Origin: Deltaproteobacteria bacterium HGW-Deltaproteobacteria-15
GTDB taxonomy: Bacteria; Desulfobacterota; DSM-4660; Desulfatiglandales; HGW-15
Length of the DNA: 64,000 nt
Reading direction: 5' to 3'
NCBI GenBank assembly: GCA_002840535.1
Contig: PHBH01000059.1
Location: forward strand, 1-64,000
Both the position numbers and the translations under genes were made by a program. Shown one piece after another: positions 1 through 8,545 of this stretch; the stretch's first letter is position 1, and each line of letters opens with the position of its first letter. The notes beneath the pieces were generated by a model. It saw only the letters and a list, made by a program, of their open reading frames with translations. It made no database searches and was not told where the DNA came from.

Positions 1-151
1 GGAGAGACGACTGCACCCTCGGTCTTCTCATTCACCCCTCTCCTCGTCTCTCCATCTCCTCTCAATCCTTATTGGTTATCCTCGCAGAGATCAACCGAAT
101 GGCGGGAACTCGTAGTTGGGATAGTTAGGGGTCTATCACAAGAAGTGCAGC

Positions 152-277
152 TTACAAAAACGGGAGCATGACTACGCATGCTGCGAAGACGCTCGCGTAC
201 CAGGGAACACGAGGGTCCTTGTATGTCAGATAGAGGGCGTAAACCTCGATCTTGAGTTTTTTCGCCCACTGCTTCCA
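152..277 (-). pseudogene. Fragment of a DUF1232 (YkvA-like) gene
   Basis: The minus strand reads WKQWAKKLKIEV, then YALYLTYKDPRVPWYA, which matches the start of the DUF1232/YkvA domain, a small membrane-associated domain of unknown function. A stop at 152-154 cuts it where the family continues with a hydrophobic SPIDLIPD-type segment. No start codon is seen, and the 5' side abuts the inverted segment at 278-370. It is therefore a remnant. The family match is by pattern only. Confidence 0.45.
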
Positions 278-357
278 GCATCAAGGATATAGAAGAGGGC
301 AGGACCTTCACTCAGGAAGAGATGGAAAGGCGAATGGAGAAATGGCTCGACAAATAG
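278..357 (+). pseudogene. Inverted C-terminal piece of a decayed antitoxin gene
   Basis: The plus strand encodes SIKDIEEGRTFTQEEMERRM then EKWLDK and a stop at 355-357. This is the typical C-terminus of short type II antitoxin-like proteins (DxEEGR..T.EE...RM.KWL). There is no start codon. If 278-370 is turned round, the reading frame joins exactly to the minus-strand piece at 371-475 (KIE followed by SIKD), so this is the displaced second half of that gene. Confidence 0.5.
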
Positions 358-370
358 TCTGGGTCTACCC

Positions 371-475
371 TTTCGATCTTTTGACGGACGTACAGATGGT
401 ATTGAATCTGTTCAAGGGTGCTGGAACGGGCGTCGCCATGAATATAACTGATCGCAAGAACCTCCGGGTATTCAT
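371..475 (-). pseudogene. N-terminal piece of the same decayed antitoxin gene
   Basis: The minus strand reads STLEQIQYHLYVRQKIE, a hallmark segment of small antitoxin-like proteins, and runs straight into the inverted segment at 370. An ATG lies at 475-473 (MNTR), but one base must be removed to enter the antitoxin frame, so the gene also carries a frameshift. No intact toxin partner is visible. It is dead as it stands. Confidence 0.5.
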
Positions 476-540
476 GGCTTCTGAAGCGTGGGTTCGGTAT
501 CTCCTGCCTGCTCCGATGCTTCGGCAGGCGGCAACTGGGG

Positions 541-562
541 TTATTACCCAATTTATTACCCA
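541..562. repeat. Direct repeat TTATTACCCA x2
   Basis: The 10-mer occurs at 541-550 and 553-562 (12-bp period), just upstream of the decayed antitoxin on the minus strand. Its position fits an old operator or promoter, which is inference only. Confidence 0.3.
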
Positions 563-632
563 TTTCAATTGGATCAAACAGGATTTCGCAATGGGTTGAC
601 TTCGGCCGCAGCTTTCGGTTACGTAAGAGTGC

Positions 633-716
633 AGCCACGAAGGCACTAAGCCACAAAGAATTTATAATTTTTGATAAGTGCCTTACCTTCTTTGCGCCTT
701 CGTGTCTTTGTGGCTG
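633..716. repeat. Inverted ~8-bp-period repeat element (copy 1)
   Basis: The left arm gccacgaaggcactaagcca faces a right arm containing gcgccttcgtgtctttgtgg, with an AT-rich centre. Related copies lie at 8501-8679, 11231-11348, 42190-42256, 42314-42383 and 54391-54460. This copy sits directly upstream of the gene at 738. Confidence 0.75.
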
Positions 717-737
717 AATCTGGAAAAAGGAGTTGTC

Positions 738-1574
738 ATGTCCATCATCACCATCTCGAGGGGAAGTTACAGCCGGGGCAAAGAAGCGGCCGAAAAGGTG
801 GCCCAGGAACTGGGGTATGAATGCATTTCTCGTGATATCCTCCTTGAAGCGTCGGACCGGTTTCATGTGCCGGAGGTCAAGCTCGTTCGAGCCATTCATG
901 ACTCGCCATCGATTCTCGGTCGATTTTCCCAGGGGAAAGAAAGATATGTCGCCTTTATCCGTGAGGCCCTTTTGCGGCATGTGCAAAAGGACAATGTCGT
1001 CTATCACGGATTGGCCGGCCATTTTTTCCTGCAGCAAATCCCCCACGTGCTGAAGGTGCGGATTATCTCGGACTTTGAGGACCGGGTAAGAGAAGAGATG
1101 AAGCGGGAGAATATTCCCGAGGAAGAGGCTCGTTATACCCTTAAGAAGGATGACGAGGAGAGGCGCAAATGGGGCTTGTCTCTCTACGGCGCCGATACTT
1201 GGGACTCAAGCCTCTATGACGTCGTTTTACACGTAAGAACGATGAAAGTCAGAGATGTGGTCAACGTATTGCTCCATACGGTGAAACTTCCATGTTTTCA
1301 GACCACAAAGGAATCGCAAAGAGTTCTTGACGATTTGCTGCTGGCCAGCCGCATGCAATTGGCGCTTGTTCTTCAATTTCGAGATGCGAATGTGACGGTC
1401 AAGGAGGGAGTCGCGTTCGTCAGCGTCAGGGCGAATCTGACTGAGAAGAAGAAAGTGACCGCCAGAATAAAAGAGGCGGGCAAGAAATTGGGAATAAAGG
1501 AAATCAAAGTTAACGTCATTCCTTTATCCACGGTCGATTCCCTGGATACCTACAAATTTCTTCGTTTCGATTAG
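738..1574 (+). CDS. Cytidylate kinase-like protein
   Basis: A protein of 278 residues beginning MSIITISRGSYSRGKEAAE. It matches the cytidylate kinase-like family (P-loop NMP-kinase fold) common in Deltaproteobacteria: the glycine-rich GSYSRGKEAAE segment, then a SRDIL segment, then a basic lid-like region near residues 120-150. The last ~75 residues form a small alpha/beta domain also seen in its paralog at 4475. The start at 738 was chosen because AAAGGAG lies 6-8 bases upstream. A longer reading from 678 would run through a repeat element. The true substrate is unknown: the P-loop is not a canonical GxxxxGK[ST], so a sensory or regulatory nucleotide-binding role is possible. It stands alone, about 150 bp before the TetR gene. 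Confidence 0.75.
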   Translation: MSIITISRGSYSRGKEAAEKVAQELGYECISRDILLEASDRFHVPEVKLVRAIHDSPSILGRFSQGKERYVAFIREALLRHVQKDNVVYHGLAGHFFLQQIPHVLKVRIISDFEDRVREEMKRENIPEEEARYTLKKDDEERRKWGLSLYGADTWDSSLYDVVLHVRTMKVRDVVNVLLHTVKLPCFQTTKESQRVLDDLLLASRMQLALVLQFRDANVTVKEGVAFVSVRANLTEKKKVTARIKEAGKKLGIKEIKVNVIPLSTVDSLDTYKFLRFD

Positions 1575-1660
1575 TCCAGTATTCCGCTTGGCGACTCGCC
1601 CGTAACCTTCAGCACGCGATCGAAGCCAAACTGCAACCTCACCTCAAGACTTTTTTCTTC

Positions 1661-1689
1661 TTGACACGTTTAGATTAGGATTCTATAAA
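1661..1689 (+). promoter_or_regulatory. Sigma-70-type promoter of the TetR gene
   Basis: TTGACA at 1661-1666 and TATAAA at 1684-1689 are separated by 17 bp, which is close to consensus. The promoter faces the TetR gene at 1721. Confidence 0.75.
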
Positions 1690-1709
1690 CTGACTGAGCA
1701 CTCAGTTAG
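1690..1709. promoter_or_regulatory. Palindromic operator, probable TetR autoregulatory site
   Basis: CTGACTGAGCACTCAGTTAG is a 20-bp palindrome with one mismatched pair, placed directly after the -10 box and 11 bp before the TetR start. This is the usual position for autorepression by a TetR-type protein. Binding is inferred. Confidence 0.7.
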
Positions 1710-1720
1710 GAACCAAAATT

Positions 1721-2314
1721 ATGACTGCACGAAAAGAGGCCATTCTAAAAGCAGCAGCGAACCTTTTTGCTGAAAGGGGTTTCAACGAGACCTCCATGGC
1801 GGAACTTGCCAAGGTCACAGGGGTAGCCCAGGGGACAATCTTTTATCATTTCAACAACAAAGAGGAACTTTTTCTAAAGGTCCTGGATGACTTCAGGACA
1901 AGTATCACCCAGGAATTTGAAAACCACATCAAGGAAAAGAATTTCACGACAGGTCTCGAAAAGGTGGAAGGCGCTTTGAACTTCTACCTGTACCTGGCCG
2001 GGTCCATGGAAGAGCGTTTCCGGATCCTGCACAGGCATCATGCTTATGAGCTTGCCCGGATCAATCCGGTTTGCAGGGTCCATCTTGAGTCCATTTACAG
2101 CTGTCTCGTCGATATTTTCGAAAAAGCGATTCTCTTGGGGCAACAGGACGGGTCAATCAGAGAAATGGACGCAAGGAAGGCTGCATTGATCATCTACACC
2201 ATGGTTGATGGTCTGGTGCGTTTCAACACGTACGATCTTTATGATGGGGGCGTGCTGTCCAATGAGCTATTCGAATCATGCCGAAGGATATTGGAAAACA
2301 ACAAGTCCTGCTGA
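1721..2314 (+). CDS. TetR family transcriptional regulator
   Basis: A protein of 197 residues. Residues 1-50 form a TetR DNA-binding domain: ILKAAANLFAERGFNETSMA followed by the recognition region GVAQGTIFYHFNNKEELF. The C-terminal helical ligand domain is not assignable to a ligand. A near-consensus promoter and a palindrome sit just upstream, indicating autorepression. The 3' end overlaps or abuts the SulP gene, so it likely controls that transporter and perhaps the signalling genes after it. The ATG at 1721 has only a weak ribosome-binding site. Confidence 0.9.
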   Translation: MTARKEAILKAAANLFAERGFNETSMAELAKVTGVAQGTIFYHFNNKEELFLKVLDDFRTSITQEFENHIKEKNFTTGLEKVEGALNFYLYLAGSMEERFRILHRHHAYELARINPVCRVHLESIYSCLVDIFEKAILLGQQDGSIREMDARKAALIIYTMVDGLVRFNTYDLYDGGVLSNELFESCRRILENNKSC

Positions 2315-4457
2315 GTTGGGAAAGAGCGCGATCAAGCTGGTTTTTCCTTTCATAAGGTGGTTCGAGAATTACGGAATAGGGAAGATTCGGCAGGATCTGA
2401 TCTCCGGTCTCACGGTTGCGCTTGTGCTGATCCCGCAGTCCATGGCATATGCGCAACTCGCCGGGCTGCCTGCCTATTATGGCCTTTACGCATCTTTTCT
2501 TCCTCCAATGATAGCGGCCCTGTTCGGCTCCAGCCGACAACTGGCGACCGGCCCGGTCGCGGTGGTTTCGCTCATGACCGCTGCGTCCCTGGAGCCAATG
2601 GCCACTGCGGGCAGTGCAGGATACATCGGCTATGCAGTCCTGCTCGCCCTCATGGTGGGGATCTTTCAACTCGCCCTGGGGGTCTTAAGGCTTGGGCTTG
2701 TCGTGAACTTCCTTTCCCATCCTGTGGTGAACGGTTTTACAAACGCGGCCGCTATTATCATTGCCACATCACAGCTTTCGAAGCTCTTCGGCGTGTATGT
2801 GGATAACGCTGCACATCATTACGAGACCATTCTCAGGGTCATCCAGGCGGCACTCCACTATACCCACTGGCCTACTCTTCTTATCGGCGCCTTTGCCTTC
2901 GCCATCATGTACGGGCTGAGACGCATGAACCCCAGGATTCCCAATGTGCTCATCGCCGTGGCGGTGACTACCATCATCTCCTGGGCGACAGGTTTTCAGA
3001 ATAATGTCACGGTCGGCATGGATTCCATTCAACCGAAGGAGGTCCGCGGCCTCATCCTCGAGTTGAATCGTACCTTCGGAGAGATCTCGAGACTTGCAGA
3101 GGAGCGAACCCACATCAATCAGGCTTTGGACAAGGCCAGCGCAGGTCGAGACATCGTGGGCGTACTCGGAGTGGAGCATGCGGCAGCCGTTCTCTCCATC
3201 AACATGGAACATATGAAATCAGCGCTGCAAAAAACGAAGGACAGGATCCGTTCAATTCTTCTGGTACGCGTTCCCGCAGCAGGCGGCAAAGATCGATTCT
3301 ACCTGAAAGGGAATCTGCCCGAGGGGACAAATGACGACGGACGCACCTGGCGCATTCGGATCGGAAACAAGTCCCTTGATCCCGACAGCCTGATCCTGAT
3401 GGGCGGCGGTGCTGTTATCGGGTCAATCCCCGGAGGCCTGCCGTCGTTTAGCATTCCCGACATAGATTTTCGCATTATCGGACATTTGCTCCCATTTGCC
3501 GCCATCATCTCGCTTCTTGGCTTCATGGAGGCGATCTCCATTGCAAAGGCAATGGCGGCAAAAACCGGGCAGAAACTGGATCCCAACCAGGAACTGATCG
3601 GCCAGGGCCTGGCCAATATCCTTGGGTCGGTTTCCAAGAGCTATCCCGTATCAGGATCGTTTTCGCGGTCCGCGGTCAATCTCCAGGCAGGAGCGGCCTC
3701 GGGAATGTCGAGCGTATTCACCGGTCTCATGGTTGTAATCGTCCTTCTGTTCTTCACGCCTCTTCTTAAACACCTCCCCCAGTCCGTTCTGGCCGCGGTG
3801 ATCATGATGGCGGTGATCGGCCTTATCAATGTCTCCGGGTTCGTTCATGCATGGCGTGCCCAGTGGTATGACGGGGCCATTTCCATCATCTCCTTTATAT
3901 GCACCCTTGCCTTCGCTCCCCATCTGGACAAGGGAATCATGGTAGGCGTCGTCCTCTCCCTCCTCGTCTTTCTTTACAAGAGCATGAGGCCGAAGGTGGT
4001 TTCCCTCTCCAGAGCCGAGGATCAGGCCTTGAGGTGCGTGAGCACCCACGGGCTGAGGGAATGCGAGTATATCGCAATGGTCCGCTTCGACGGCCCCCTC
4101 TTCTTCGCCAATGCGAGTTACCTGGAGGACAAGATCATGGAGGCGATGCGGAACAGAAAGACCCTGAAGCATATCGTACTCGTCTCCAACGGGATAAACG
4201 ACATCGACGCATCCGGCGAAGAGATCCTCTCCCTGCTCATCGACAGGGTAAGGAGCGCCGGACTGGACATATCCATGAGCGGGGTGAATGAATCGGTGAT
4301 GAACGTCCTTCGGCGCACTCACTTCCCTGCAAAGATCGGGGAGGATCATATCTACGCGACCATGGAAAAGGCAATCGGCGTGATACATCGGAAAACGCAT
4401 GACTCGGGCGAAGAAAAGAGTTGCCCGCTGGTGGCCTGCAGCGGTGTCTCCCCATAG
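2262..4457 (+). CDS. SulP family anion permease with STAS domain
   Basis: An inner-membrane transporter of about 731 residues. The N-terminal signature (DLISGLTVALVLIPQSMAYA, then LPAYYGLYASFLPP) is that of the SulP/SLC26 family, which moves sulfate, bicarbonate or other anions. The C-terminal ~130 residues form a cytoplasmic STAS domain. Between the core segments, after GFQNNVTVGMD and before VIGSIPGGLPSFSIPD, there is a polar insertion of about 120 residues that looks helical and coiled-coil-like and is absent from ordinary SulP proteins. The start is uncertain: ATG 2262 overlaps the TetR gene, and TTG 2316, just after the TetR stop, is an alternative. The substrate is unknown. Confidence 0.85.
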   Translation: MSYSNHAEGYWKTTSPAELGKSAIKLVFPFIRWFENYGIGKIRQDLISGLTVALVLIPQSMAYAQLAGLPAYYGLYASFLPPMIAALFGSSRQLATGPVAVVSLMTAASLEPMATAGSAGYIGYAVLLALMVGIFQLALGVLRLGLVVNFLSHPVVNGFTNAAAIIIATSQLSKLFGVYVDNAAHHYETILRVIQAALHYTHWPTLLIGAFAFAIMYGLRRMNPRIPNVLIAVAVTTIISWATGFQNNVTVGMDSIQPKEVRGLILELNRTFGEISRLAEERTHINQALDKASAGRDIVGVLGVEHAAAVLSINMEHMKSALQKTKDRIRSILLVRVPAAGGKDRFYLKGNLPEGTNDDGRTWRIRIGNKSLDPDSLILMGGGAVIGSIPGGLPSFSIPDIDFRIIGHLLPFAAIISLLGFMEAISIAKAMAAKTGQKLDPNQELIGQGLANILGSVSKSYPVSGSFSRSAVNLQAGAASGMSSVFTGLMVVIVLLFFTPLLKHLPQSVLAAVIMMAVIGLINVSGFVHAWRAQWYDGAISIISFICTLAFAPHLDKGIMVGVVLSLLVFLYKSMRPKVVSLSRAEDQALRCVSTHGLRECEYIAMVRFDGPLFFANASYLEDKIMEAMRNRKTLKHIVLVSNGINDIDASGEEILSLLIDRVRSAGLDISMSGVNESVMNVLRRTHFPAKIGEDHIYATMEKAIGVIHRKTHDSGEEKSCPLVACSGVSP

Positions 4458-4474
4458 GGAAAAGGAGGATAGGA

Positions 4475-5695
4475 ATGGCAGTAATCACGGTTTTCAGCGG
4501 TACCTTCTGTGGGGTGGAGCCCATCATCCGGGCGCTCTGCACCGGAACGGGTTACAGGAAGATCGGCGATGAGGATATCGTCGATGAAGCTGCGAAGCTT
4601 TCGGGCATGCCTGCCGCCAAAATCGGACGGGCGTTTTCAGCAAAAGCTTCTGTCTTTAACAAGTTTACACACGAAAGGGAACGATCCCTCGCCTACCTCA
4701 AGCTGGCGTTGGCTCAGACGCTTTCAGGCGACGACTTCGTTGTCGAAGGATTCAGCGGGCTTCTCGCCCCAGCGGATCTGACGCACATTCTCCGTATCTG
4801 CTTCATTGCCGACCTGCCCTTCAGGATATCGGCGGCAAACCAAACGCAAGGCCTCGAACAGGGGGAGGCGGCAAAGCTGATACGACGACAGGATGAAGAG
4901 CGAGCCGCATGGGTTCAAATGCTCCTGAACAGGAAAGATCCGTGGGATCCTTCCATCTACGATATCCTGATTCCCACAGACAAAACGACCCCGGATCGGG
5001 TTTTGTCGCTCGTTCGGGAGAATTTGAAAAAGTCCATCTTTCGCTCGACGCCTCAATCCCGTAAGGCATTGGAGGATTTTCTCCTCTCTGCAAATATCGA
5101 GGTGGCTCTGGCAAAAGAAGGCCACAATGTAGGCGTCTCCGCAAAGTCCGGGGAGGTCACCCTCACCATCAACAAGCATGTTCTCATGCTCAGCCGCCTC
5201 GAGGATGAGCTCAGGACCATTTCAAACAAGGTTCCCGGGGTGCGCAATGTCGTCACCAAGGTGGGGCCTGCCTTCTACCAGGCGGATATTTACCGGAAAT
5301 TTGATTTTGAGCTCCCTTCCAAGATTCTGCTCGTGGATGACGAACGCGAGTTCGTAGAGACCCTTTCCGAGAGATTGTACATGCGGGATATGGGCTCTGC
5401 CGTGGCATACGACGGCGAATCCGCACTGCAGCTGATTAAGGAGGACGAGCCGGAGGTGATGATCCTTGATCTGAGAATGCCGGGTATCGACGGGATCGAG
5501 GTGCTCCGGAGGGTAAAGGCGAAGCAGCCGGAGATCGAGGTGATCATTCTGACAGGGCACGGATCCGAGGCGGATAAGGAAACCTGTATGAGCTTGGGCG
5601 CTTTCGCATACCTCCAAAAGCCCGTTGACATCGATCTCTTGAGTGACACCATCAAGAAAGCGAATGAAAAGATAAAGATCAGGAAAACGGTTTGA
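4475..5695 (+). CDS. Cytidylate kinase-like domain fused to a receiver domain
   Basis: A protein of 406 residues. Residues 1-280 are paralogous to the protein at 738-1574 (same order: MAVITVFSGTFCG start, KIGDEDIVDEAAK, DPSIYDILIPTDK, small C-terminal alpha/beta domain). The N-terminal glycine loop has lost the lysine of a P-loop, so catalysis is doubtful. Residues ~285-406 are a CheY-type receiver: ILLVDDERE acidic pocket, phospho-acceptor Asp in MILDLRMPG, Thr in LTGHG, Lys in YLQKP. AGGAGG at 4463-4468 fixes the start at 4475. The stop overlaps the TTG start of the kinase that follows, so the two are probably translationally coupled. Confidence 0.85.
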   Translation: MAVITVFSGTFCGVEPIIRALCTGTGYRKIGDEDIVDEAAKLSGMPAAKIGRAFSAKASVFNKFTHERERSLAYLKLALAQTLSGDDFVVEGFSGLLAPADLTHILRICFIADLPFRISAANQTQGLEQGEAAKLIRRQDEERAAWVQMLLNRKDPWDPSIYDILIPTDKTTPDRVLSLVRENLKKSIFRSTPQSRKALEDFLLSANIEVALAKEGHNVGVSAKSGEVTLTINKHVLMLSRLEDELRTISNKVPGVRNVVTKVGPAFYQADIYRKFDFELPSKILLVDDEREFVETLSERLYMRDMGSAVAYDGESALQLIKEDEPEVMILDLRMPGIDGIEVLRRVKAKQPEIEVIILTGHGSEADKETCMSLGAFAYLQKPVDIDLLSDTIKKANEKIKIRKTV

Positions 5696-7479
5696 AACAG
5701 ACAGCGGGCCATACTATGACTTCCATCGAGCCGGAGCGGCGGTTCAACGATCCGCCGAACCCCTTGTGGAAAAGGGTGAAAGGGCTCACCGCCGGGGACA
5801 ATGCCGGGCCGGGACCCCGCCACCTGATCAATTACCGGCGCATCTGGAAACTCGCGGTTCTGCTTACGGGGGGCGTTTCGCTGATTCCCCTGATCTTCAT
5901 CACCATCCTCGATTACCAGGTGACGCAATACGCGATAGAATCCGAGCATGACCTGCGCACCACGCGGATTGTCTCCAATACAAGACAGGCCATCTCCTTT
6001 TTTCTTACCGAAAGAAAATCAGCTCTGGAGTTCATTATTCATGAGAACAGCTTCGAGGCGCTGAATGACCCTCAAAGACTGGAAGGGATGCTGGAGAATC
6101 TCAAGAGAAGTTTTTCCGGCGGGTTTGTGGATCTGGGGGTGATCGATGCGTTGGGCCATCAGAGGAACTACGCAGGCCCTTATGCGCTGGGAGGAAAAGA
6201 CTATAGCCGGCAAGAGTGGTTCACACAGGTCGTCGATCACGGAGTTCACATCAGCGATGTTTTCCTCGGCTATCGGAAGATTCCTCATATCGTGATCGCG
6301 GTTAAACGCATTCTCCCAAACGGCGCCTTTTACGTTCTCCGGGCCTCCATAGGGATCGCCCCTTTTGAAAAACACCTCTCTTCCCTGGAAATGGGCGGAA
6401 AAGGGGATGCCTTCATGATCAATCACGAAGGAACCCTTCAGACCTCCTCGCGCCATTACGGCAATGTTCTGGAAAAGTTTCCTTTGGCTGTCCCTGCCCA
6501 CTCCCCGAGAACAGAAGTGTTCAACACCAAGGACGTGAACGGCGACGATCTTCTCATCGGCTTCCGTTACATCGACGAGACCCCTTTCGTGTTGATGATC
6601 GTGAAAAACAAGCAGGAGCTCATGAAACCCTGGTCCAGTACCCGGTTGAAGCTTTTGATATTCCTGCTCCTCAGCGTTACGGTCATCCTGACCGTCATCC
6701 TCTCCACCGCCACATACATGGTCCGAAAGATCAAGATTGCGGATCAAAAGCGCGTGATGTCCTTTCACCAGGTTGAGTACTCGAACAAAATGGCATCCAT
6801 AGGCCGTCTGGCCGCCAGCGTGGCCCATGAAATCAATAATCCTCTTGCCATCGTCAATGAAAAAGCGGGACTGATAAAAGACCTTTTCACTTACAAGAAC
6901 TGCTACGAAAAGGATGAACGGCTCCTTGGACTGGTCGACTCCATTCTCAAGTCCGTAAAGAGAGCCGGCACCATTACCAAGCGGCTGCTGGCCTTTGCAC
7001 GAAACCTCGAGACGTCCATCGGTCCCGTTCACGTAAAGGATGTTTTGCAGGAGGTGCTCAGCTTTTTGGGAAAGGAAGCGGAACATCGGGACATCTCCGT
7101 TACCCTTGACGTCTCTTCAGGGATTCCCGTTCTGGAGAGCGACAGGGGAAAGCTCCAGCAGATCTTTCTCAATATCATCAATAATGCCTTTGCGGCCGTA
7201 AGCGACGGCGGGCGCATAGGCATACGCGCGTGGGAAGAAGGGAAGGGGCAGGTCCTCATCTCGTTTGAGGACAACGGATGCGGAATCCCGAAGGAGGATC
7301 TCAATCGTATTTTTGAACCCTTCTTTTCCACCAGGGCGAACCAGGGCGGAACCGGCCTCGGGCTATCCATTACATACAATCTTGTCCAGGAGATCGGCGG
7401 GACCATATCCATTGAGAGTGAACCGGGAAAGGGCACACGGTTCACCATCGTACTGCCTTCGGAGGCGAAAGGAGCGTAG
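5692..7479 (+). CDS. Membrane sensor histidine kinase (Cache-type sensor)
   Basis: A protein of 595 residues. A membrane segment near residues 55-80 is followed by an extracytoplasmic Cache/PDC-like sensor (YSRQEWFTQVVDHGVHISDV and ILPNGAFYVLRASIGIAPFE), then a second membrane segment near residues 320-345. The transmitter has the H-box ASVAHEINNPLAIVNEKAG and an HATPase domain with N-box NIINNAFAA, DNGCGIP and GGTGLGLSI. It probably phosphorylates the neighbouring single-domain receivers. The TTG at 5692 overlaps the previous stop. ATG 5716 is an alternative start. Confidence 0.88.
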   Translation: MKQTAGHTMTSIEPERRFNDPPNPLWKRVKGLTAGDNAGPGPRHLINYRRIWKLAVLLTGGVSLIPLIFITILDYQVTQYAIESEHDLRTTRIVSNTRQAISFFLTERKSALEFIIHENSFEALNDPQRLEGMLENLKRSFSGGFVDLGVIDALGHQRNYAGPYALGGKDYSRQEWFTQVVDHGVHISDVFLGYRKIPHIVIAVKRILPNGAFYVLRASIGIAPFEKHLSSLEMGGKGDAFMINHEGTLQTSSRHYGNVLEKFPLAVPAHSPRTEVFNTKDVNGDDLLIGFRYIDETPFVLMIVKNKQELMKPWSSTRLKLLIFLLLSVTVILTVILSTATYMVRKIKIADQKRVMSFHQVEYSNKMASIGRLAASVAHEINNPLAIVNEKAGLIKDLFTYKNCYEKDERLLGLVDSILKSVKRAGTITKRLLAFARNLETSIGPVHVKDVLQEVLSFLGKEAEHRDISVTLDVSSGIPVLESDRGKLQQIFLNIINNAFAAVSDGGRIGIRAWEEGKGQVLISFEDNGCGIPKEDLNRIFEPFFSTRANQGGTGLGLSITYNLVQEIGGTISIESEPGKGTRFTIVLPSEAKGA

Positions 7480-7484
7480 ATCGC

Positions 7485-7856
7485 ATGCGAGTGTTGCTCG
7501 TGGACGATGAAACCGAATTCGTATCCACATTGGCGGAAAGGCTCGACCTTCGCGGGATCGAGGCGGAGTGGGCGACCACCGGTGCGGATGCCCTGCGAAT
7601 TGCGGAGTCCAAAGCGTTCGATCTCGCCGTTCTGGATGTAAAGATGCCTGAGACGGGCGGTCTGAAGTTGAAGGAGAAGCTCCAGGAAAAATGGCCGAAG
7701 ATGAGGTTCATTTTTCTCACAGGGTACGGTTCGGAGTCCGATTTCCATGCCATTGCCTGCCAGGCGGGCGAAGAATTCTGCCTTGTAAAGCCTGTGGATA
7801 TAGAGATCCTGATCGAAAAAATGGACCATCTCCTTGAACGGGGGCAACAGGGATGA
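7485..7856 (+). CDS. Single-domain response regulator (receiver only)
   Basis: A CheY-like receiver of 123 residues: MRVLLVDDETEF acidic pair, Asp in LAVLDVKMPE, Thr in FLTGYG, Lys in LVKPVD. No output domain, so it probably acts as a phosphate shuttle or by protein contact. It lies 5 bp after the kinase and its ATGA overlaps the start of the next gene. Confidence 0.9.
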   Translation: MRVLLVDDETEFVSTLAERLDLRGIEAEWATTGADALRIAESKAFDLAVLDVKMPETGGLKLKEKLQEKWPKMRFIFLTGYGSESDFHAIACQAGEEFCLVKPVDIEILIEKMDHLLERGQQG

Positions 7857-8545
7857 GCGATCGCATTGCAGCAGCTGAAGATGGTATTCGATTTTTCGGA
7901 AGGGTCACTGCTTCCATATCCCATGAAATCAACAATGTATTGGCCATCATCTACGAGAATTCCGGACTGGTGGAAGATCTTCTTCTGGCGGCCGAAAAGG
8001 GAAGACCGCTGGATCCCTCCCGGCTCAAGGAGTTGGCCGGGAGGCTGAAAGCCCAGGTAAGGCGTGGAAAAGAAATTGTGGAGAACATGAACCGGTTCGC
8101 CCACAGCGTTGACGAACCCGTGAATTCGTTGGATCTGAGGGACCTGCTGGCCTTGACCGTTTCTCTTGCACGGCGGATCGTTTCCATGAAAGAGTTTGAA
8201 GTGGAGGTGGAGAAGGTCGGGAAAGCCGTTCATATCCGGACAGATCCCTTTCTCCTGCAGAATCTCGTTTGGCTCTGCCTTGATTTCCTCATGGAAGCGG
8301 GCAGCTCGCCGGACAGCATCCGACTGATTCCGGAAGCAGCGGGTGACGAGGCGCGCATCCGGTTTACGGGAATGAAAAGCGTACCATCAGGAGCCGGTTT
8401 TCCCACCCCAAAACAGGAAATCCTCAGCAAGGCTGTCGGCGCCCGGCTTTGCATGATCGATGGCGAGATGCTTCTATCCATCCCTCAGAATGCAGCAGTT
8501 CCGCCACAAAGACACCAAGGCACGAAGAAGGAGAAGGAAGTATGA
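7853..8545 (+). CDS. Histidine kinase-like protein with a degenerate, truncated catalytic domain
   Basis: A protein of 230 residues. The H-box VTASISHEINNVLAIIYENS resembles the dimerisation/phospho-acceptor helices of the kinase upstream. The following ATPase region has no recognisable N-box or G-boxes (DxGxG, GxGLGL), so autophosphorylation is unlikely; a phosphotransfer role or decay is possible. The last ~15 residues (PPQRHQGTKKEKEV) are read from the repeat element that starts at 8501, so the native C-terminus seems to have been replaced by the insertion. ATGA overlap with the receiver upstream. Confidence 0.75.
   Translation: MSDRIAAAEDGIRFFGRVTASISHEINNVLAIIYENSGLVEDLLLAAEKGRPLDPSRLKELAGRLKAQVRRGKEIVENMNRFAHSVDEPVNSLDLRDLLALTVSLARRIVSMKEFEVEVEKVGKAVHIRTDPFLLQNLVWLCLDFLMEAGSSPDSIRLIPEAAGDEARIRFTGMKSVPSGAGFPTPKQEILSKAVGARLCMIDGEMLLSIPQNAAVPPQRHQGTKKEKEV

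Noticed and set aside
312..1046. Minus-strand reading frame of 244 codons
   Set aside because: Only the piece at 371-475 is meaningful (antitoxin remnant); the rest is antisense to the cytidylate-kinase-like gene and a repeat.
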